This document shows positions 42,192-51,262 of a DNA stretch of 64,000 bases, piece by piece. The stretch's first letter is position 1. Each line of letters begins with the position of its first letter. A model generated the notes under the pieces. It searched no databases. It was not told where the DNA came from and saw nothing but the letters and a program-made list of their open reading frames with translations. Source of the stretch: Betaproteobacteria bacterium (GTDB taxonomy: Bacteria; Pseudomonadota; Gammaproteobacteria; Burkholderiales; Burkholderiaceae). Made by a program: the position numbers and the translations under genes. Where the stretch lies: the NCBI GenBank assembly GCA_009783065.1, contig WRHV01000001.1:1-64000 (forward strand), written 5' to 3'.

Positions 42192-44456
42192 ATGCAAAAA
42201 CTTCTTGAAAACTTAAATCCGGAACAAATGGCTGCTGTCACGCTTCCGGCACAATCCGCATTAATTCTTGCCGGAGCCGGTTCCGGCAAAACCCGTGTTT
42301 TAACGACACGTATTGCTTGGCTTTTGAAAACCGGCCAGGTTTCCACGCTCGGTATTTTAGCGGTTACCTTTACCAACAAGGCCGCGCGGGAAATGACAGC
42401 CAGGCTTTCCGCAATGATTCCCGTCAATACGCGCGGCATGTGGATTGGGACGTTTCACGGACTTTGCAATCGGTTATTGCGGGCGCATTACCGCGATGCC
42501 GCATTGCCGCAATCGTTCCAGATTATGGACACACAAGACCAGCTTTCATCCGTCAGACGGCTTCTAAAAGCCAATAATGTAGATGACGACAAGTATCCGC
42601 CACGTGCTTTGGTACATTATATAAACAATGCCAAGGAGCAGGGCTTGCGGGCGGTCAATGTCAAAGCCTATGATGATTATGAGCGTTACATGGTAGAACT
42701 CTATGGGCTTTATGAGGCACAGTGTCAGCGTGAAGGCATCGTGGATTTTGCCGAATTATTGCTGCGCAGCTATGAGCTTCTTTCCCGAAACCAGTTGTTG
42801 CGGGAACATTATCAGGCACGATTCAGACATATTCTGGTGGATGAGTTTCAAGATACCAATGATCTTCAGTACAAGTGGCTCAAGCTGATGGCAGGCAGTG
42901 GCGCCGCAGTTTTTGCCGTAGGAGATGATGACCAGAGCATTTATGCTTTTCGGGGTGCCAATGTCGGCAATATGGCGGCATTCCAGCAGGATTTCCAGGT
43001 CCAAAACCTGATCCGTCTGGAGCAGAATTACCGTTCACATGGCAATATCCTGGAAGCGGCCAATACATTGATTGCAAACAATCGCCATCGTCTGGGTAAA
43101 AATCTCCACACAGAAGCAGGTCACGGCGAACCGGTGCGGGTTTACGAGGCGACATCCGATCTCAATGAGGCGCAATATCTGGTGGAGGAAGCAAAAAACC
43201 TCATTGCTGAAGGCTGGTTGCGCAGTCAAATCGCCTTCCTGTATCGTTCCAATGCCCAGTCTCGTGTGATTGAACATGCTCTTTTCGGTGCAGGTTTGCC
43301 TTATCGTGTTTACGGTGGATTGCGTTTTTTTGAAAGAGCGGAAATCAAGCATGCCATTGCCTATCTTCAACTGATGGATAATCCGCACAATGATTCGGCT
43401 TTTTTACGTGTTGTCAATTTCCCGACACGAGGGATTGGCGCCCGTTCAATCGAGCAATTGCAGGATGCGGCGCGCCAGCATGATGTTTCGCTTTATGCTG
43501 CGATTCCCTATTTATCCGGAAAGGCTGGAACGACTTTGAGCGCATTTGTCCGTTTGATCGAAGGCGCGCGGTTTGAAACCCAGCAGATGCCGTTGCCGCA
43601 AATGGTGCAGACGGTTGTTGAACGCAGTGGTTTGTTGCCGCATTACCAAAAAGAAAAAGAAGGTGCGGACCGTATCGAGAATCTGGAACAATTGGTCAAT
43701 GCTGCCGTTCTTTTCCTAAGTGAAGAGGGTATTTCTCAGGATATGCCGGCCCTGTTCGTATCACAGGCGTTTCAAGAAACAGCTGATGTTTCTTCTGAGC
43801 CAGAAATGAGTATAGTGGATATGGAACAAAGTGTGGGAATGACTCCATTAGCCGCTTTTCTGACACATGCGTCGCTTGAAGCGGGTGAGAATCAGGCGCA
43901 GGATGGGCAGGACGCCTTGCAACTGATGACTGTTCATTCGGCGAAGGGACTGGAATTTGATGCCGTTTTTATCACTGGTTTGGAAGAAGGTCTTTTCCCG
44001 CACGAAAACAGCGTACAGGAAATAGACGGGCTGGAAGAAGAGCGGCGTCTTATGTATGTTGCCATTACGCGTGCAAGAAAACGTCTCTATCTGAGTTATG
44101 CGCAAACGCGCATGTTACACGGGCAGACCCGTTACAACATCCCATCCCGTTTTCTGGATGAGTTGCCGGAAGGCGTCCTCAAGTGGATTACCCCGAAAAA
44201 GCAGGCGTACTGGGTTGGCCATTCGTCATCGGGACATGCCCCTTCATTGTTAGCAGCAGAATCGCCGGCAATGGTCACGAGTGCCAAAAACACATCATGG
44301 CGCATTGGTGAAACGGTTTTCCACCAAAAATTTGGCGAGGGCATCATCGTCAACCTGGAAGGCAGTGGTTCTCATATCCGTGCCAATATCAATTTTGGTC
44401 GCGAAGGCATGAAGTTGCTGGACCTGAGCGTTGCCAAGCTGGAGCGGTCTGCCTGA
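42192..44456 (+). CDS. uvrD: UvrD/PcrA-type superfamily 1 DNA helicase
   Basis: A 754-residue 3'-5' helicase for excision and mismatch repair. Motif I is GAGSGKT (residues about 29-35), then VTFTNKAAREM (Ia), DEFQDTN (II), GDDDQSIYAFRGA (III), QNYRSHGNIL (IV), TVHSAKGLEFDAVF (V) and YVAITRARKRLYL (VI). The C-terminal region has GETVFHQKFGEGIIVNLEG, the Tudor-like domain seen in PcrA and UvrD. ATG 42192 is chosen; TTG 42174 would add six residues. It is convergent with hldA. Confidence 0.92.
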   Translation: MQKLLENLNPEQMAAVTLPAQSALILAGAGSGKTRVLTTRIAWLLKTGQVSTLGILAVTFTNKAAREMTARLSAMIPVNTRGMWIGTFHGLCNRLLRAHYRDAALPQSFQIMDTQDQLSSVRRLLKANNVDDDKYPPRALVHYINNAKEQGLRAVNVKAYDDYERYMVELYGLYEAQCQREGIVDFAELLLRSYELLSRNQLLREHYQARFRHILVDEFQDTNDLQYKWLKLMAGSGAAVFAVGDDDQSIYAFRGANVGNMAAFQQDFQVQNLIRLEQNYRSHGNILEAANTLIANNRHRLGKNLHTEAGHGEPVRVYEATSDLNEAQYLVEEAKNLIAEGWLRSQIAFLYRSNAQSRVIEHALFGAGLPYRVYGGLRFFERAEIKHAIAYLQLMDNPHNDSAFLRVVNFPTRGIGARSIEQLQDAARQHDVSLYAAIPYLSGKAGTTLSAFVRLIEGARFETQQMPLPQMVQTVVERSGLLPHYQKEKEGADRIENLEQLVNAAVLFLSEEGISQDMPALFVSQAFQETADVSSEPEMSIVDMEQSVGMTPLAAFLTHASLEAGENQAQDGQDALQLMTVHSAKGLEFDAVFITGLEEGLFPHENSVQEIDGLEEERRLMYVAITRARKRLYLSYAQTRMLHGQTRYNIPSRFLDELPEGVLKWITPKKQAYWVGHSSSGHAPSLLAAESPAMVTSAKNTSWRIGETVFHQKFGEGIIVNLEGSGSHIRANINFGREGMKLLDLSVAKLERSA

Positions 44457-44467
44457 CCGAAATCGTG

Positions 44468-45388
44468 TTATTCGAACAACTCGTCAAGTGTGGCGGTCGC
44501 TGTGCCTAACTTGCCCACAACAATACCCGCAGCCCGGTTGGCAATGGCAATCGCGTCAACGATATCCATGCCGGTTCCCATCATGGCTGCAAGCGTTGCG
44601 ATGACGGTATCCCCGGCGCCGGACACGTCATAGACTTCCCGTGCAATGGCGGGAATGTGAATAGTCTGGTTCTTACCGTACAGCGACATGCCTTCTTCTG
44701 AGCGGGTCAGTAGCAGATAATCCAGCCGGAGTGATTCACGGAGATGCTGGGCTTTTTCTGTCAATTGCGCTTCACTGGTCCATGAGCCGACAATCTGGCG
44801 AAGTTCTCCTTTATTGGGCGTCAATACCGTTGCGCCGGCATAACGGGTGAAATCTTCCCCTTTGGGATCAACCAGCACGGTTTTTCCGGCATTTCTGGCT
44901 TGTGTGATCATGTCGGCAACATGATCCATTGCGCCTTTGGCATAATCAGACAGGATAATAACGTCGTATTCGGGTAAAAGTGTGTGGTACTGTGCGATTT
45001 TGTTGTTAATGACATCGGAAGCCGGGGGATTTTCAAAATCGACACGAAGCAGTTGCTGTTGTCGTCCAATAATACGAAGCTTGATGATAGTAGAAACGGT
45101 CTGATCTCGATGCAGATAAGGCGTGATGCCGGTTTCTTCCAGCAATTTTTTGATGCTGCTGCCGGCTTCATCGTTTCCGGTAATGCCCAAAAGGCTGGAT
45201 TGTGTTCCTAGTGCAGCCGTATTGCGGGCAACGTTGGCTGCGCCTCCCAGGCGTTCTTCATGCCGTTCAATTCGTACCACAGGAACGGGCGCTTCAGGTG
45301 AAATACGGCTGACATCGCCAAACCAATAACGGTCAAGCATGACATCACCGGCAACAAGGATACGGACTTTGCTGATATCAGGTTTCAT
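44468..45388 (-). CDS. hldA: D-glycero-beta-D-manno-heptose-7-phosphate kinase
   Basis: A 306-residue ribokinase-family kinase acting on heptose 7-phosphate in the ADP-heptose route to LPS core. RLGGAANVARNTAALG near residue 45 and DVSGAGDTVIATLAA near 255 hold the substrate site and catalytic Asp. The length covers only the kinase domain, so this is the monofunctional form (HldA/RfaE1), not the fused HldE; an HldC partner must lie elsewhere. It starts nine bases after lapB. Confidence 0.9.
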   Translation of the reverse strand: MKPDISKVRILVAGDVMLDRYWFGDVSRISPEAPVPVVRIERHEERLGGAANVARNTAALGTQSSLLGITGNDEAGSSIKKLLEETGITPYLHRDQTVSTIIKLRIIGRQQQLLRVDFENPPASDVINNKIAQYHTLLPEYDVIILSDYAKGAMDHVADMITQARNAGKTVLVDPKGEDFTRYAGATVLTPNKGELRQIVGSWTSEAQLTEKAQHLRESLRLDYLLLTRSEEGMSLYGKNQTIHIPAIAREVYDVSGAGDTVIATLAAMMGTGMDIVDAIAIANRAAGIVVGKLGTATATLDELFE

Positions 45389-45397
45389 GATAGGAGG

Positions 45398-46573
45398 TCA
45401 AACAGATACATTGAGTTCTTCGGTTCGCCTTGGGGGATAGGTTTCCCAAAGATGGCAGCCAGGACACTGCCAGTAGAATTGCCTGGTTTGAAAACCGCAA
45501 TGGTTGCACTGGTAACGGGCAAGCTTGGAAGCATAGCTATGCACCAGATTCTTGACCATGGAAAGATCCTGCCGGGCTTCAGGCGGCACAATCATCAGGC
45601 GTGCTTCCAACAGCTTATCCAGGCCAATTAGCGTCGGTGTGCGTTTCAATTCATCCATGACAAGCGCATTGGCGGCGTCAGCGCCTTCGTGTTTCAGAAG
45701 CGCCTGAAATACAACTTCAAGCAGGTCAATGGAAGAGGCTTCGGCGAGGTAGGATTTTAAAAGTGAAATACCTTCGTGCGATCGGCCGGTTTTTTGGTAG
45801 GCATCCATCAGTCTTTGCGCAACCAGCACGATATGCAGCATGCTTTGTTTCTCAATTCTGCGCCAGGCTGCAACGGCTTCTTCAATCTTGCCTTGAGCCA
45901 TCATGGCATCACCGGTCAAAATCGTTGCGCGAACATTCATGCGATCGGCTTTCAAAGCGCGTTCCAAAAGAGGCAACGCCTTTTCCGGTTGGGTGCTGAC
46001 AAGCTGGTTCTGGGCCATTTCGCAGTAAAACTGAGCGATTTCTTTTTGTCGCCCGCCTGTTCCGGAATTTTGCAGCGCTTCTGCCGCCTGGATAGCTTGC
46101 TCCCACTCTTTTTCACGCTGAAAAATCTCAAGAAGGGCACGGCGGGCAATGGTATTGTATTGAGTATCAGTCAGGTTTTTGAAAACATCTTCAGCGCGGT
46201 CCAAAAGACCTGCCTTCAAAAAATCCTGCCCCAATTCATAACGGGCCTGTATCTGTTGTTCCTCTGGCAAGTCCGGACGCAGCAGAAGATTCTGGTGCAT
46301 GCGGATGGCTCTTTCCGTTTCTCCCCTGCGGCGAAACAGATTACCCAATGCGAAATGTAAATCAGCGGTTTCCGGATCAAGCTTCACAATTTCAATAAAA
46401 GCATCAATCGCTTTATCCGGTTGTTCATTCAGGAGAAAGTTCAATCCCTTGAAGTAACCACGCGGCAAGCTGCGTGATTCAGACAACAGCTGTTTAATAT
46501 CGACACGCGCCGCAACCCACCCCAATCCGAAGAAGAACGGAATACAGATAAGCCACCAGATTTGAAATTCCAT
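45398..46573 (-). CDS. lapB: Lipopolysaccharide assembly protein B
   Basis: A 391-residue inner-membrane-anchored protein. An N-terminal helix (about residues 4-20, IWWLICIPFFFGLGWVAAR) is followed by TPR repeats (from about 40, e.g. DLHFALGNLFRRRGETERAIRMH) and a C-terminal rubredoxin-like metal site, CNHCGFQTRQFYWQCPGC. LapB controls LpxC proteolysis by FtsH and so balances LPS with phospholipid. Its ATG at 46573 has no visible Shine-Dalgarno, and a large palindrome separates it from lapA, which normally adjoins it. Confidence 0.93.
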   Translation of the reverse strand: MEFQIWWLICIPFFFGLGWVAARVDIKQLLSESRSLPRGYFKGLNFLLNEQPDKAIDAFIEIVKLDPETADLHFALGNLFRRRGETERAIRMHQNLLLRPDLPEEQQIQARYELGQDFLKAGLLDRAEDVFKNLTDTQYNTIARRALLEIFQREKEWEQAIQAAEALQNSGTGGRQKEIAQFYCEMAQNQLVSTQPEKALPLLERALKADRMNVRATILTGDAMMAQGKIEEAVAAWRRIEKQSMLHIVLVAQRLMDAYQKTGRSHEGISLLKSYLAEASSIDLLEVVFQALLKHEGADAANALVMDELKRTPTLIGLDKLLEARLMIVPPEARQDLSMVKNLVHSYASKLARYQCNHCGFQTRQFYWQCPGCHLWETYPPRRTEELNVSV

Positions 46574-46607
46574 GCTGTTATGATATGAAACGTAAAGAAT
46601 GCAGTCC

Positions 46608-46785
46608 AGTGTCAGCCTTCATTAAATTGTCTGCTGCAAAGCCGTTTTTTCCCGTCTGCCTGCGTTGCCGGTTCAAAATAGAACTCGCCGTATGTTCAAT
46701 ACGCCATCGTCCAATTTTGGCCCTGCGCCTTGACAGACAGAAAAAATCGACTTTTCGCGACGACAATTTAATGAGGGCTGACACT
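46608..46785. repeat. 178-bp giant imperfect palindrome between lapA and lapB
   Basis: The terminal arms 46608-46631 and 46762-46785 are inverted copies matching at 23 of 24 positions (AGTGTCAGCC-T/C-TCATTAAATTGTC). Weaker inverted similarity continues outwards for six bases and inwards through a T6/A6 tract and GTCTG/CAGAC, and the centre is a perfect CGTAT-GTTCA-ATACG hairpin (46689-46703), at the exact midpoint of the arms. The right arm overlaps the lapA stop codon. It looks like a miniature inverted-repeat element or a long-hairpin repeat; no transposase gene is present. Mirror open frames on the two strands are a by-product. Confidence 0.85.
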
Positions 46786-47110
46786 AGGCTGTATCCTTGT
46801 TATTGTGAATAGTATCTGCCAAGGGGGCCTTTGTCCCATATTGTTTTTGCAGTTCATTTTCCTTTTCCAGGGATTCGATCAGTTTTCTCTTGCGTGACAG
46901 TTCCCGCTTATTACGAAATACCAGGGGCGTCATGCCGAGCACACCCATGATGCTGCCGACTGCAAAAAAACCAAGCAGCAATAGAACAAGCGGTCCGTGC
47001 GTTTCATACCCGAAGAAAAAGTACAAGGTTGTTTCCTGAGTATTTTTCACTGCCAGACCGAAAAAAAGGATAAAAAGAATGACAGCAGTGATTCTCGATA
47101 TCAGTTTCAT
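46784..47110 (-). CDS. lapA: Lipopolysaccharide assembly protein A domain protein
   Basis: A 108-residue inner membrane protein of the LapA/DUF1049 family. Two helices (about residues 5-22 and 41-62) flank a short periplasmic loop with QETTLYFFFGYETHGPLVLL, and a charged coiled-coil tail (RELSRKRKLIESLEKENELQ) faces the cytoplasm. LapA works with LapB in LPS assembly control. Its stop codon lies inside the right arm of the palindrome, so its last residues may have been altered by that element. Confidence 0.88.
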   Translation of the reverse strand: MKLISRITAVILFILFFGLAVKNTQETTLYFFFGYETHGPLVLLLLGFFAVGSIMGVLGMTPLVFRNKRELSRKRKLIESLEKENELQKQYGTKAPLADTIHNNKDTA

Positions 47111-47253
47111 GATGGATTTCCCATATTTTATTTTTTAACTTTAACTGATTTTATCCTGTCGGTAGTGAATTCATTCCATGCGGCACGAATAAACATCATA
47201 TCTGTATCTGGAATATGAAGGCAAAAATCTGAATCTAAATAGATTGTACTAAA

Positions 47254-47278
47254 AAAGGGCATCTGAAAGATGCCCTTT
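47254..47278 (-). terminator. Terminator-like hairpin after ihfB
   Basis: AAAGGGCATCT (47254-47264) and AGATGCCCTTT (47268-47278) form an 11-bp stem with a GAA loop. On the minus strand it ends in six T residues (complement of 47251-47256), so it should end or attenuate the cmk-rpsA-ihfB transcript before lapA. Confidence 0.82.
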
Positions 47279-47295
47279 GTTTGCTTGGAGACAGA

Positions 47296-47601
47296 TTATC
47301 CTATCTTCTTCTCTTGAAGCGCAACAATATCGACTCGCTCACGCAATTCCTTTCCAGCCTTAAAATGAGGCACGCGTTTTTCCTGCACCATCACTTTTTC
47401 ACCAGAACGGGGATTACGTCCGACTCTTGGCGGACGGACATTGATGCCAAAGCTGCCAAAGCCCCGAATTTCAATACGTTGTCCCTCGGCCAGTGCTGTG
47501 ATCAAGGTATCCAGTATGGTTTTTACGGTGAGTTCAGCATCCTTGACTAACAGTTGCGGATAACTGTCAGCCAGAGATGAAATTAATTCAGACTTGGTCA
47601 T
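47296..47601 (-). CDS. ihfB: Integration host factor subunit beta
   Basis: A 101-residue DNA-bending protein of the HU/IHF family. [27 protein letters not shown] contains the beta-arm with the intercalating proline region. The N-terminal [17 protein letters not shown] is characteristic of the beta rather than alpha subunit. It follows rpsA by 18 bases, the widely conserved rpsA-ihfB order. Confidence 0.95.
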   Translation of the reverse strand: MTKSELISSLADSYPQLLVKDAELTVKTILDTLITALAEGQRIEIRGFGSFGINVRPPRVGRNPRSGEKVMVQEKRVPHFKAGKELRERVDIVALQEKKIG

Positions 47602-47619
47602 AATGTACTTCCGGTCAGA

Positions 47620-49326
47620 TTATTCTTTATTGTCGAATTTCGCTTTCAGTAGCGCACCGAGACTCGTCATGCCGGAAGCCGCACTGGAATCATGCTGCAT
47701 TTTCTGCATGGCTTCCTGGGTTTCCTGCTGGTCTTTTGCCTTGATGGACAACTGGATAGCACGAGATTTCCGATCAACATTGATAATCATGACCTCAACT
47801 GTTTCACCGGGTTTCAGATGGGTTGTGGCATCCTCAACACGGTCACGTGAAATTTCAGATGCACGCAGATAGCCTTCCACATCACCGGTCAACTGGATGA
47901 CCGCGCCTTTGGGTTCAACCGATTTGACGGTGCCGGTGACAATCGATCCTTTGTCATTCGTTGCAATGAAATTATTGACAGGATCACCTTCAAGCTGCTT
48001 GACGCCAAGAGAAACACGTTCACGGTCGACATCGATTGCGAGAACGACCGTTTCAAGTTCATCACCCTTTTTGTATTGGTGAACAACGGTTTCTCCCGGT
48101 TCTGTCCAGGAGAGGTCGGATAGATGAACCAATCCATCAATATTGCCCGGCAAGCCAATGAAGACGCCAAAATCGGTAATGGATTTAATAGCGCCGCTGA
48201 CCTTGTCTCCTTTTTTGTGCGTCAGGGCAAAATCTTCCCATGGATTAGGCTTGGTTTGTTTCATGCCTAAGCTGATGCGGCGGCGTTCTTCATCAATTTC
48301 CAGAACCATGACTTCGACTTCATCACCCAGCTTGATAACTTTGTTGGGTGCCACATTCTTGTTTGTCCAGTCCATTTCGGAGACGTGCACCAAACCTTCA
48401 ATACCTTGTTCCACTTCCACAAAAGCGCCATAGTCGGTCAGGTTGGTGACTTTGCCGAAGAGGCGGGTGCCTTGAGGGTAACGGCGGGAAAGACCTGCCC
48501 AGGGATCATCTCCCAGTTGTTTCACGCCAAGGGAAACACGGTTTTTCTCTTGATCGTATTTCAGGACCTTGGCTGTAATTTCCTGGCCGACCGTCAACAT
48601 TTCAGACGGGTGACGGACACGGCGCCATGCCAGATCGGTAATATGCAGCAGACCGTCAATGCCGCCGAGGTCGATAAATGCGCCATAGTCTGTAATATTT
48701 TTGACCACACCGTTAACGATGGTTCCTTCTTTCAGGTTTTCCATCAGTTTCTGGCGCTCTTCACCCATAGATGCTTCAACAACAGCCCGGCGGGAAAGCA
48801 CGACATTGTTGCGTTTGCGGTCGAGTTTGATAACCTTGAATTCAAGCGTTTTGCCTTCGTACGGAGACGTATCTTTTACCGGACGGGTGTCAACCAGTGA
48901 GCCGGGAAGAAAAGCGCGAATGCCGTTGGTCAAAACAGTCAGACCACCTTTGACTTTGCCGTTGACAGTACCGGTAACGATTTCGCCGGATTCCATTGCT
49001 TTTTCAAGAGAGAGCCATGATGCCAGGCGCTTGGCTTTATCACGCGACAAAATGGTGTCGCCATAACCGTTTTCGAGAGATTCGATCGCAACAGATATGT
49101 AATCGCCGACATTGACTTCAATTTCGCCGACATCATTTTTGAATTCTTCGATAGGAATGAAAGATTCTGATTTCAGACCGGCGTTGACAACAACGAAATT
49201 ATGATCGATGCGTACGACCTCGGCTGAGATAACCTCGCCGGAGCGCATGTCGTGACGTGCAAGCGATTCTTCAAATAAAGCAGCAAAACTTTCCTGTCCA
49301 GGTGTTTGGGTTGATACAGTTGACAT
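47620..49326 (-). CDS. rpsA: 30S ribosomal protein S1
   Basis: A 568-residue RNA-binding protein that recruits mRNAs to the 30S subunit. Six S1 repeats are visible, several with the phrase [21 protein letters not shown] or a close variant (e.g. [46 protein letters not shown]). The short C-terminal tail is alanine and methionine rich. The 113-bp gap before it (49327-49439) is the likely rpsA leader, where S1 may bind its own mRNA as in E. coli. Confidence 0.97.
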   Translation of the reverse strand: MSTVSTQTPGQESFAALFEESLARHDMRSGEVISAEVVRIDHNFVVVNAGLKSESFIPIEEFKNDVGEIEVNVGDYISVAIESLENGYGDTILSRDKAKRLASWLSLEKAMESGEIVTGTVNGKVKGGLTVLTNGIRAFLPGSLVDTRPVKDTSPYEGKTLEFKVIKLDRKRNNVVLSRRAVVEASMGEERQKLMENLKEGTIVNGVVKNITDYGAFIDLGGIDGLLHITDLAWRRVRHPSEMLTVGQEITAKVLKYDQEKNRVSLGVKQLGDDPWAGLSRRYPQGTRLFGKVTNLTDYGAFVEVEQGIEGLVHVSEMDWTNKNVAPNKVIKLGDEVEVMVLEIDEERRRISLGMKQTKPNPWEDFALTHKKGDKVSGAIKSITDFGVFIGLPGNIDGLVHLSDLSWTEPGETVVHQYKKGDELETVVLAIDVDRERVSLGVKQLEGDPVNNFIATNDKGSIVTGTVKSVEPKGAVIQLTGDVEGYLRASEISRDRVEDATTHLKPGETVEVMIINVDRKSRAIQLSIKAKDQQETQEAMQKMQHDSSAASGMTSLGALLKAKFDNKE

Positions 49327-49439
49327 AAATTAAATGGAATAAACCGGTGTTCCGCCAGGTTGGGGAATTAGCCGGGTAAGGTTAAAAAAACCAGTGCGGT
49401 TTGAGGCACCAGCGCATTATCGGTACAGCATGTTCCGGC

Positions 49440-50141
49440 TTAAAGAAAATGCGACCGTTTATTTTTTTTCGCTTTGTACCATTCAAGAACTTTGCTGACG
49501 GCTTCATTAATGCCCAAATCAGTTGTGTCAAGTGTTTGAGCATCCGTTGCAGGAACAAGCGGGGCAACATTTCTGTTGCTATCACGTTTGTCTCTTTCGG
49601 AAAGGTCTTGGCGAAGATTAAAAATTTTAGCAGGAAATCCTTTTTCTATCAACTGTTTATAACGCCTCTCTGCTCGAACGTCAACGCTGGCCGTCAAAAA
49701 AACTTTAAGTTGCGCATCCGGAAAGATGACGGTGCCCATATCACGGCCATCCGCAACCAGACCTGGCGGACATTTAAAACCGATCTGAAGTGAAATCAAG
49801 GCTTGTCTTGCAGCAGGCCATGCTCCTACCTGGGAAGCCATATTGCCAACCTCTTCAGCCCGGATGGTCTCGGTAACATCTTCGTTACCCAGGAAAATCC
49901 GGTTTCCTTCGAAACGGCAGGGCAGTGTCGCCGCTAATGCGGCAATCGCAGTTTCGTCTTCAGCAGAAATGTTGGAACGCAGGGCAGAAAGAGCGACGAG
50001 GCGATACAACGCGCCTGAATCCAGATAATGAAATCCCAGTTTTTCTGCCACAATCCGAGCGATGGTGCCTTTGCCTGAAGCAGTCGGCCCATCAATCGTG
50101 ATAACAAAAACAGAGGTAGACATCGAATTGGAAAAAGTCAT
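49440..50141 (-). CDS. cmk: Cytidylate kinase
   Basis: A 233-residue kinase converting CMP and dCMP to diphosphates. P-loop GPTASGKGT is at about 18-26, YLDSGALYR and VADGRDMGTVIFPDA follow, and RYKQL begins the lid region. Start is uncertain: ATG 50141 and ATG 50123 are in frame and neither has a Shine-Dalgarno; the second would give MSTSVFVITIDGPT, closer to family norm. It is the first gene of the cmk-rpsA-ihfB group. Confidence 0.94.
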   Translation of the reverse strand: MTFSNSMSTSVFVITIDGPTASGKGTIARIVAEKLGFHYLDSGALYRLVALSALRSNISAEDETAIAALAATLPCRFEGNRIFLGNEDVTETIRAEEVGNMASQVGAWPAARQALISLQIGFKCPPGLVADGRDMGTVIFPDAQLKVFLTASVDVRAERRYKQLIEKGFPAKIFNLRQDLSERDKRDSNRNVAPLVPATDAQTLDTTDLGINEAVSKVLEWYKAKKNKRSHFL

Positions 50142-50367
50142 TGGTCGGTATGGAGCGATCGCAAATGTATCATGCCTTGCTGGTGAGTCAGCGATTCAAT
50201 TAATTCGTTGATATTGAGCAAAAATGGTTAAAAGGATGTAAAATCAGAATGATAAATTACTTTATTAATTTCGAGTCAGAGGATGGTACACAACACAAGG
50301 CATCTATGCAATAGTATTGTGCTATGGCCTTCTATCCTGTTACCCGGTATCAATCTTATAGCCCAAT

Positions 50368-50568
50368 ATGATTTCCGATTTTGAATCGCTTGCTGAGAAA
50401 ATAAACCAGTTGGTCGAATTAAACATGGTTTTGCGACGAGAAAATGCTGAATTGCGGATTCGCAACGCAGAACTTATGAATGAACAGGGCGTCATAGAAG
50501 AGCGGCTCCAAGAAGCAAGAGAACGCATTGCGCAGTTGATCAGTTCCCTGCCGGCGGCGGTGATATAG
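50368..50568 (+). CDS. Small coiled-coil protein, ZapB-like (TIGR02449-type)
   Basis: A 66-residue protein that is nearly all heptad coiled coil (ESLAEKINQLVELNMVLRREN, then AELRIRNAELMNEQ). In many proteobacteria a protein of this size and pattern precedes zapA, as here 17 bases upstream. It may take part in Z-ring organisation like ZapB, but this rests on location and coiled-coil character only. Confidence 0.7.
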   Translation: MISDFESLAEKINQLVELNMVLRRENAELRIRNAELMNEQGVIEERLQEARERIAQLISSLPAAVI

Positions 50569-50585
50569 GAAAAGGAGAGGGGTAA

Positions 50586-50897
50586 ATGATTCACGTTGAT
50601 GTCACAATTATGGGCCAATCATACCGCCTGGCATGCCAAGCGGGAGAAGAACGTCCATTGCGTGAGGCGGTTGCCTACCTGGATGACAAGATGTGCGCTA
50701 TCCGAGATACCGGAAAAGTGCGTGGAAATGACCGGATTGCCGTAATGGCTTCGATTTCAATTGCGGCGGAATTGCTTTCGGTCAAAGCGCCAAAGGGGCC
50801 GCTTTCAGATTTAACGCTTTCTGAGGTCAAGCAGAAAATTATCTCGATGCATGAAGCGCTCGACAAAGCTTTGGCGCCTCAGGAAGATCTTTTCTGA
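50586..50897 (+). CDS. zapA: Cell division protein ZapA
   Basis: A 103-residue protein that cross-links FtsZ filaments. IHVDVTIMGQSYRLACQAGEE forms the N-terminal globular domain and LREAVAYLDDKMCAIRDTGKVRGNDRIAVMASISIAAELL the start of the coiled coil. AGGAGAGGGG precedes the ATG. 6S RNA lies immediately downstream, the widespread zapA-ssrS order. Confidence 0.92.
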   Translation: MIHVDVTIMGQSYRLACQAGEERPLREAVAYLDDKMCAIRDTGKVRGNDRIAVMASISIAAELLSVKAPKGPLSDLTLSEVKQKIISMHEALDKALAPQEDLF

Positions 50898-50925
50898 AAT
50901 ATCGCAATATTTCATTCCAAACAGG

Positions 50926-50953
50926 TTGACACGCCCGGAGAATCAGGTAGACT
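50926..50953 (+). promoter_or_regulatory. 6S RNA promoter
   Basis: TTGACA (50926-50931) is followed after 16 bases by TAGACT (50948-50953), placing the start at about 50957, where the conserved 6S 5' stem begins. Confidence 0.7.
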
Positions 50954-50956
50954 GAA

Positions 50957-51135
50957 ATCTCCCTGCGGTGTTTGCGATTGTCATTAAGTCTTTGAACCAT
51001 TCATTTGCATCGGTTATGGGATTTGTTTGGTGGGCGTGCGCATCGCTTGTTCGATGAACCCGAAATCAACTTACTGTGACCACCTTGAACCACAGGTTCA
51101 AGATGCAGACATAGCGGCACAGGCGGGGAAAAGAT
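50957..51135 (+). ncRNA. ssrS: 6S RNA
   Basis: A 179-nt RNA that mimics an open promoter and sequesters sigma-70 RNA polymerase in stationary phase. ATCT-CCCTGC at the 5' end pairs with GCGGGG-AAA-AGAT at the 3' end to form the closing stem. GGTGGGCGTGCGCATC and the diagnostic CACCTTGAACC-aca-GGTTCAAG (51082-51102) match the central arm of known 6S RNAs. Position directly after zapA is conserved. The gene fau, often next, is absent. Confidence 0.9.
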
Positions 51136-51137
51136 TT

Positions 51138-51168
51138 AACGGCTGGATATTTCCAGCCGTTTTTTATT
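51138..51168 (+). terminator. Rho-independent terminator of 6S RNA
   Basis: AACGGCTGGA (51138-51147) and TCCAGCCGTT (51152-51161) form a 10-bp stem with a TATT loop, followed by TTTTATTT. The minus strand lacks a T run, so it should act only on the 6S transcript. Confidence 0.92.
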
Positions 51169-51191
51169 TGTTTTTCTGCCGGAACGGCATC

Positions 51192-51260
51192 AGGGAGAGG
51201 GTCTTATTTGGGGTAATGCTGCCTGAAGGCATGACATCCACTAAGCAAGACCCTCTCCCT
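51192..51260. repeat. 69-bp inverted repeat at the 3' end of bioB
   Basis: AGGGAGAGGGTCTT (51192-51205) and AAGACCCTCTCCCT (51247-51260) are perfect 14-bp inverted repeats. Inside is a second hairpin, GCCT-GA-AGGC (51221-51230), with flanking ATGC/GCAT possibilities. The outer arm ends two bases from the bioB stop codon. On the bioB strand no T run follows, so it is not a standard terminator. It may protect the bioB mRNA 3' end. Confidence 0.75.
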
Positions 51261-51262
51261 TG

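Noticed and set aside
46578..46812. Two overlapping open frames of 68 and 75 codons on opposite strands between lapA and lapB
   Set aside because: They encode similar starts (SALIKLS and SAFIKLS) only because the region is a palindrome; no Shine-Dalgarno or family match supports either.
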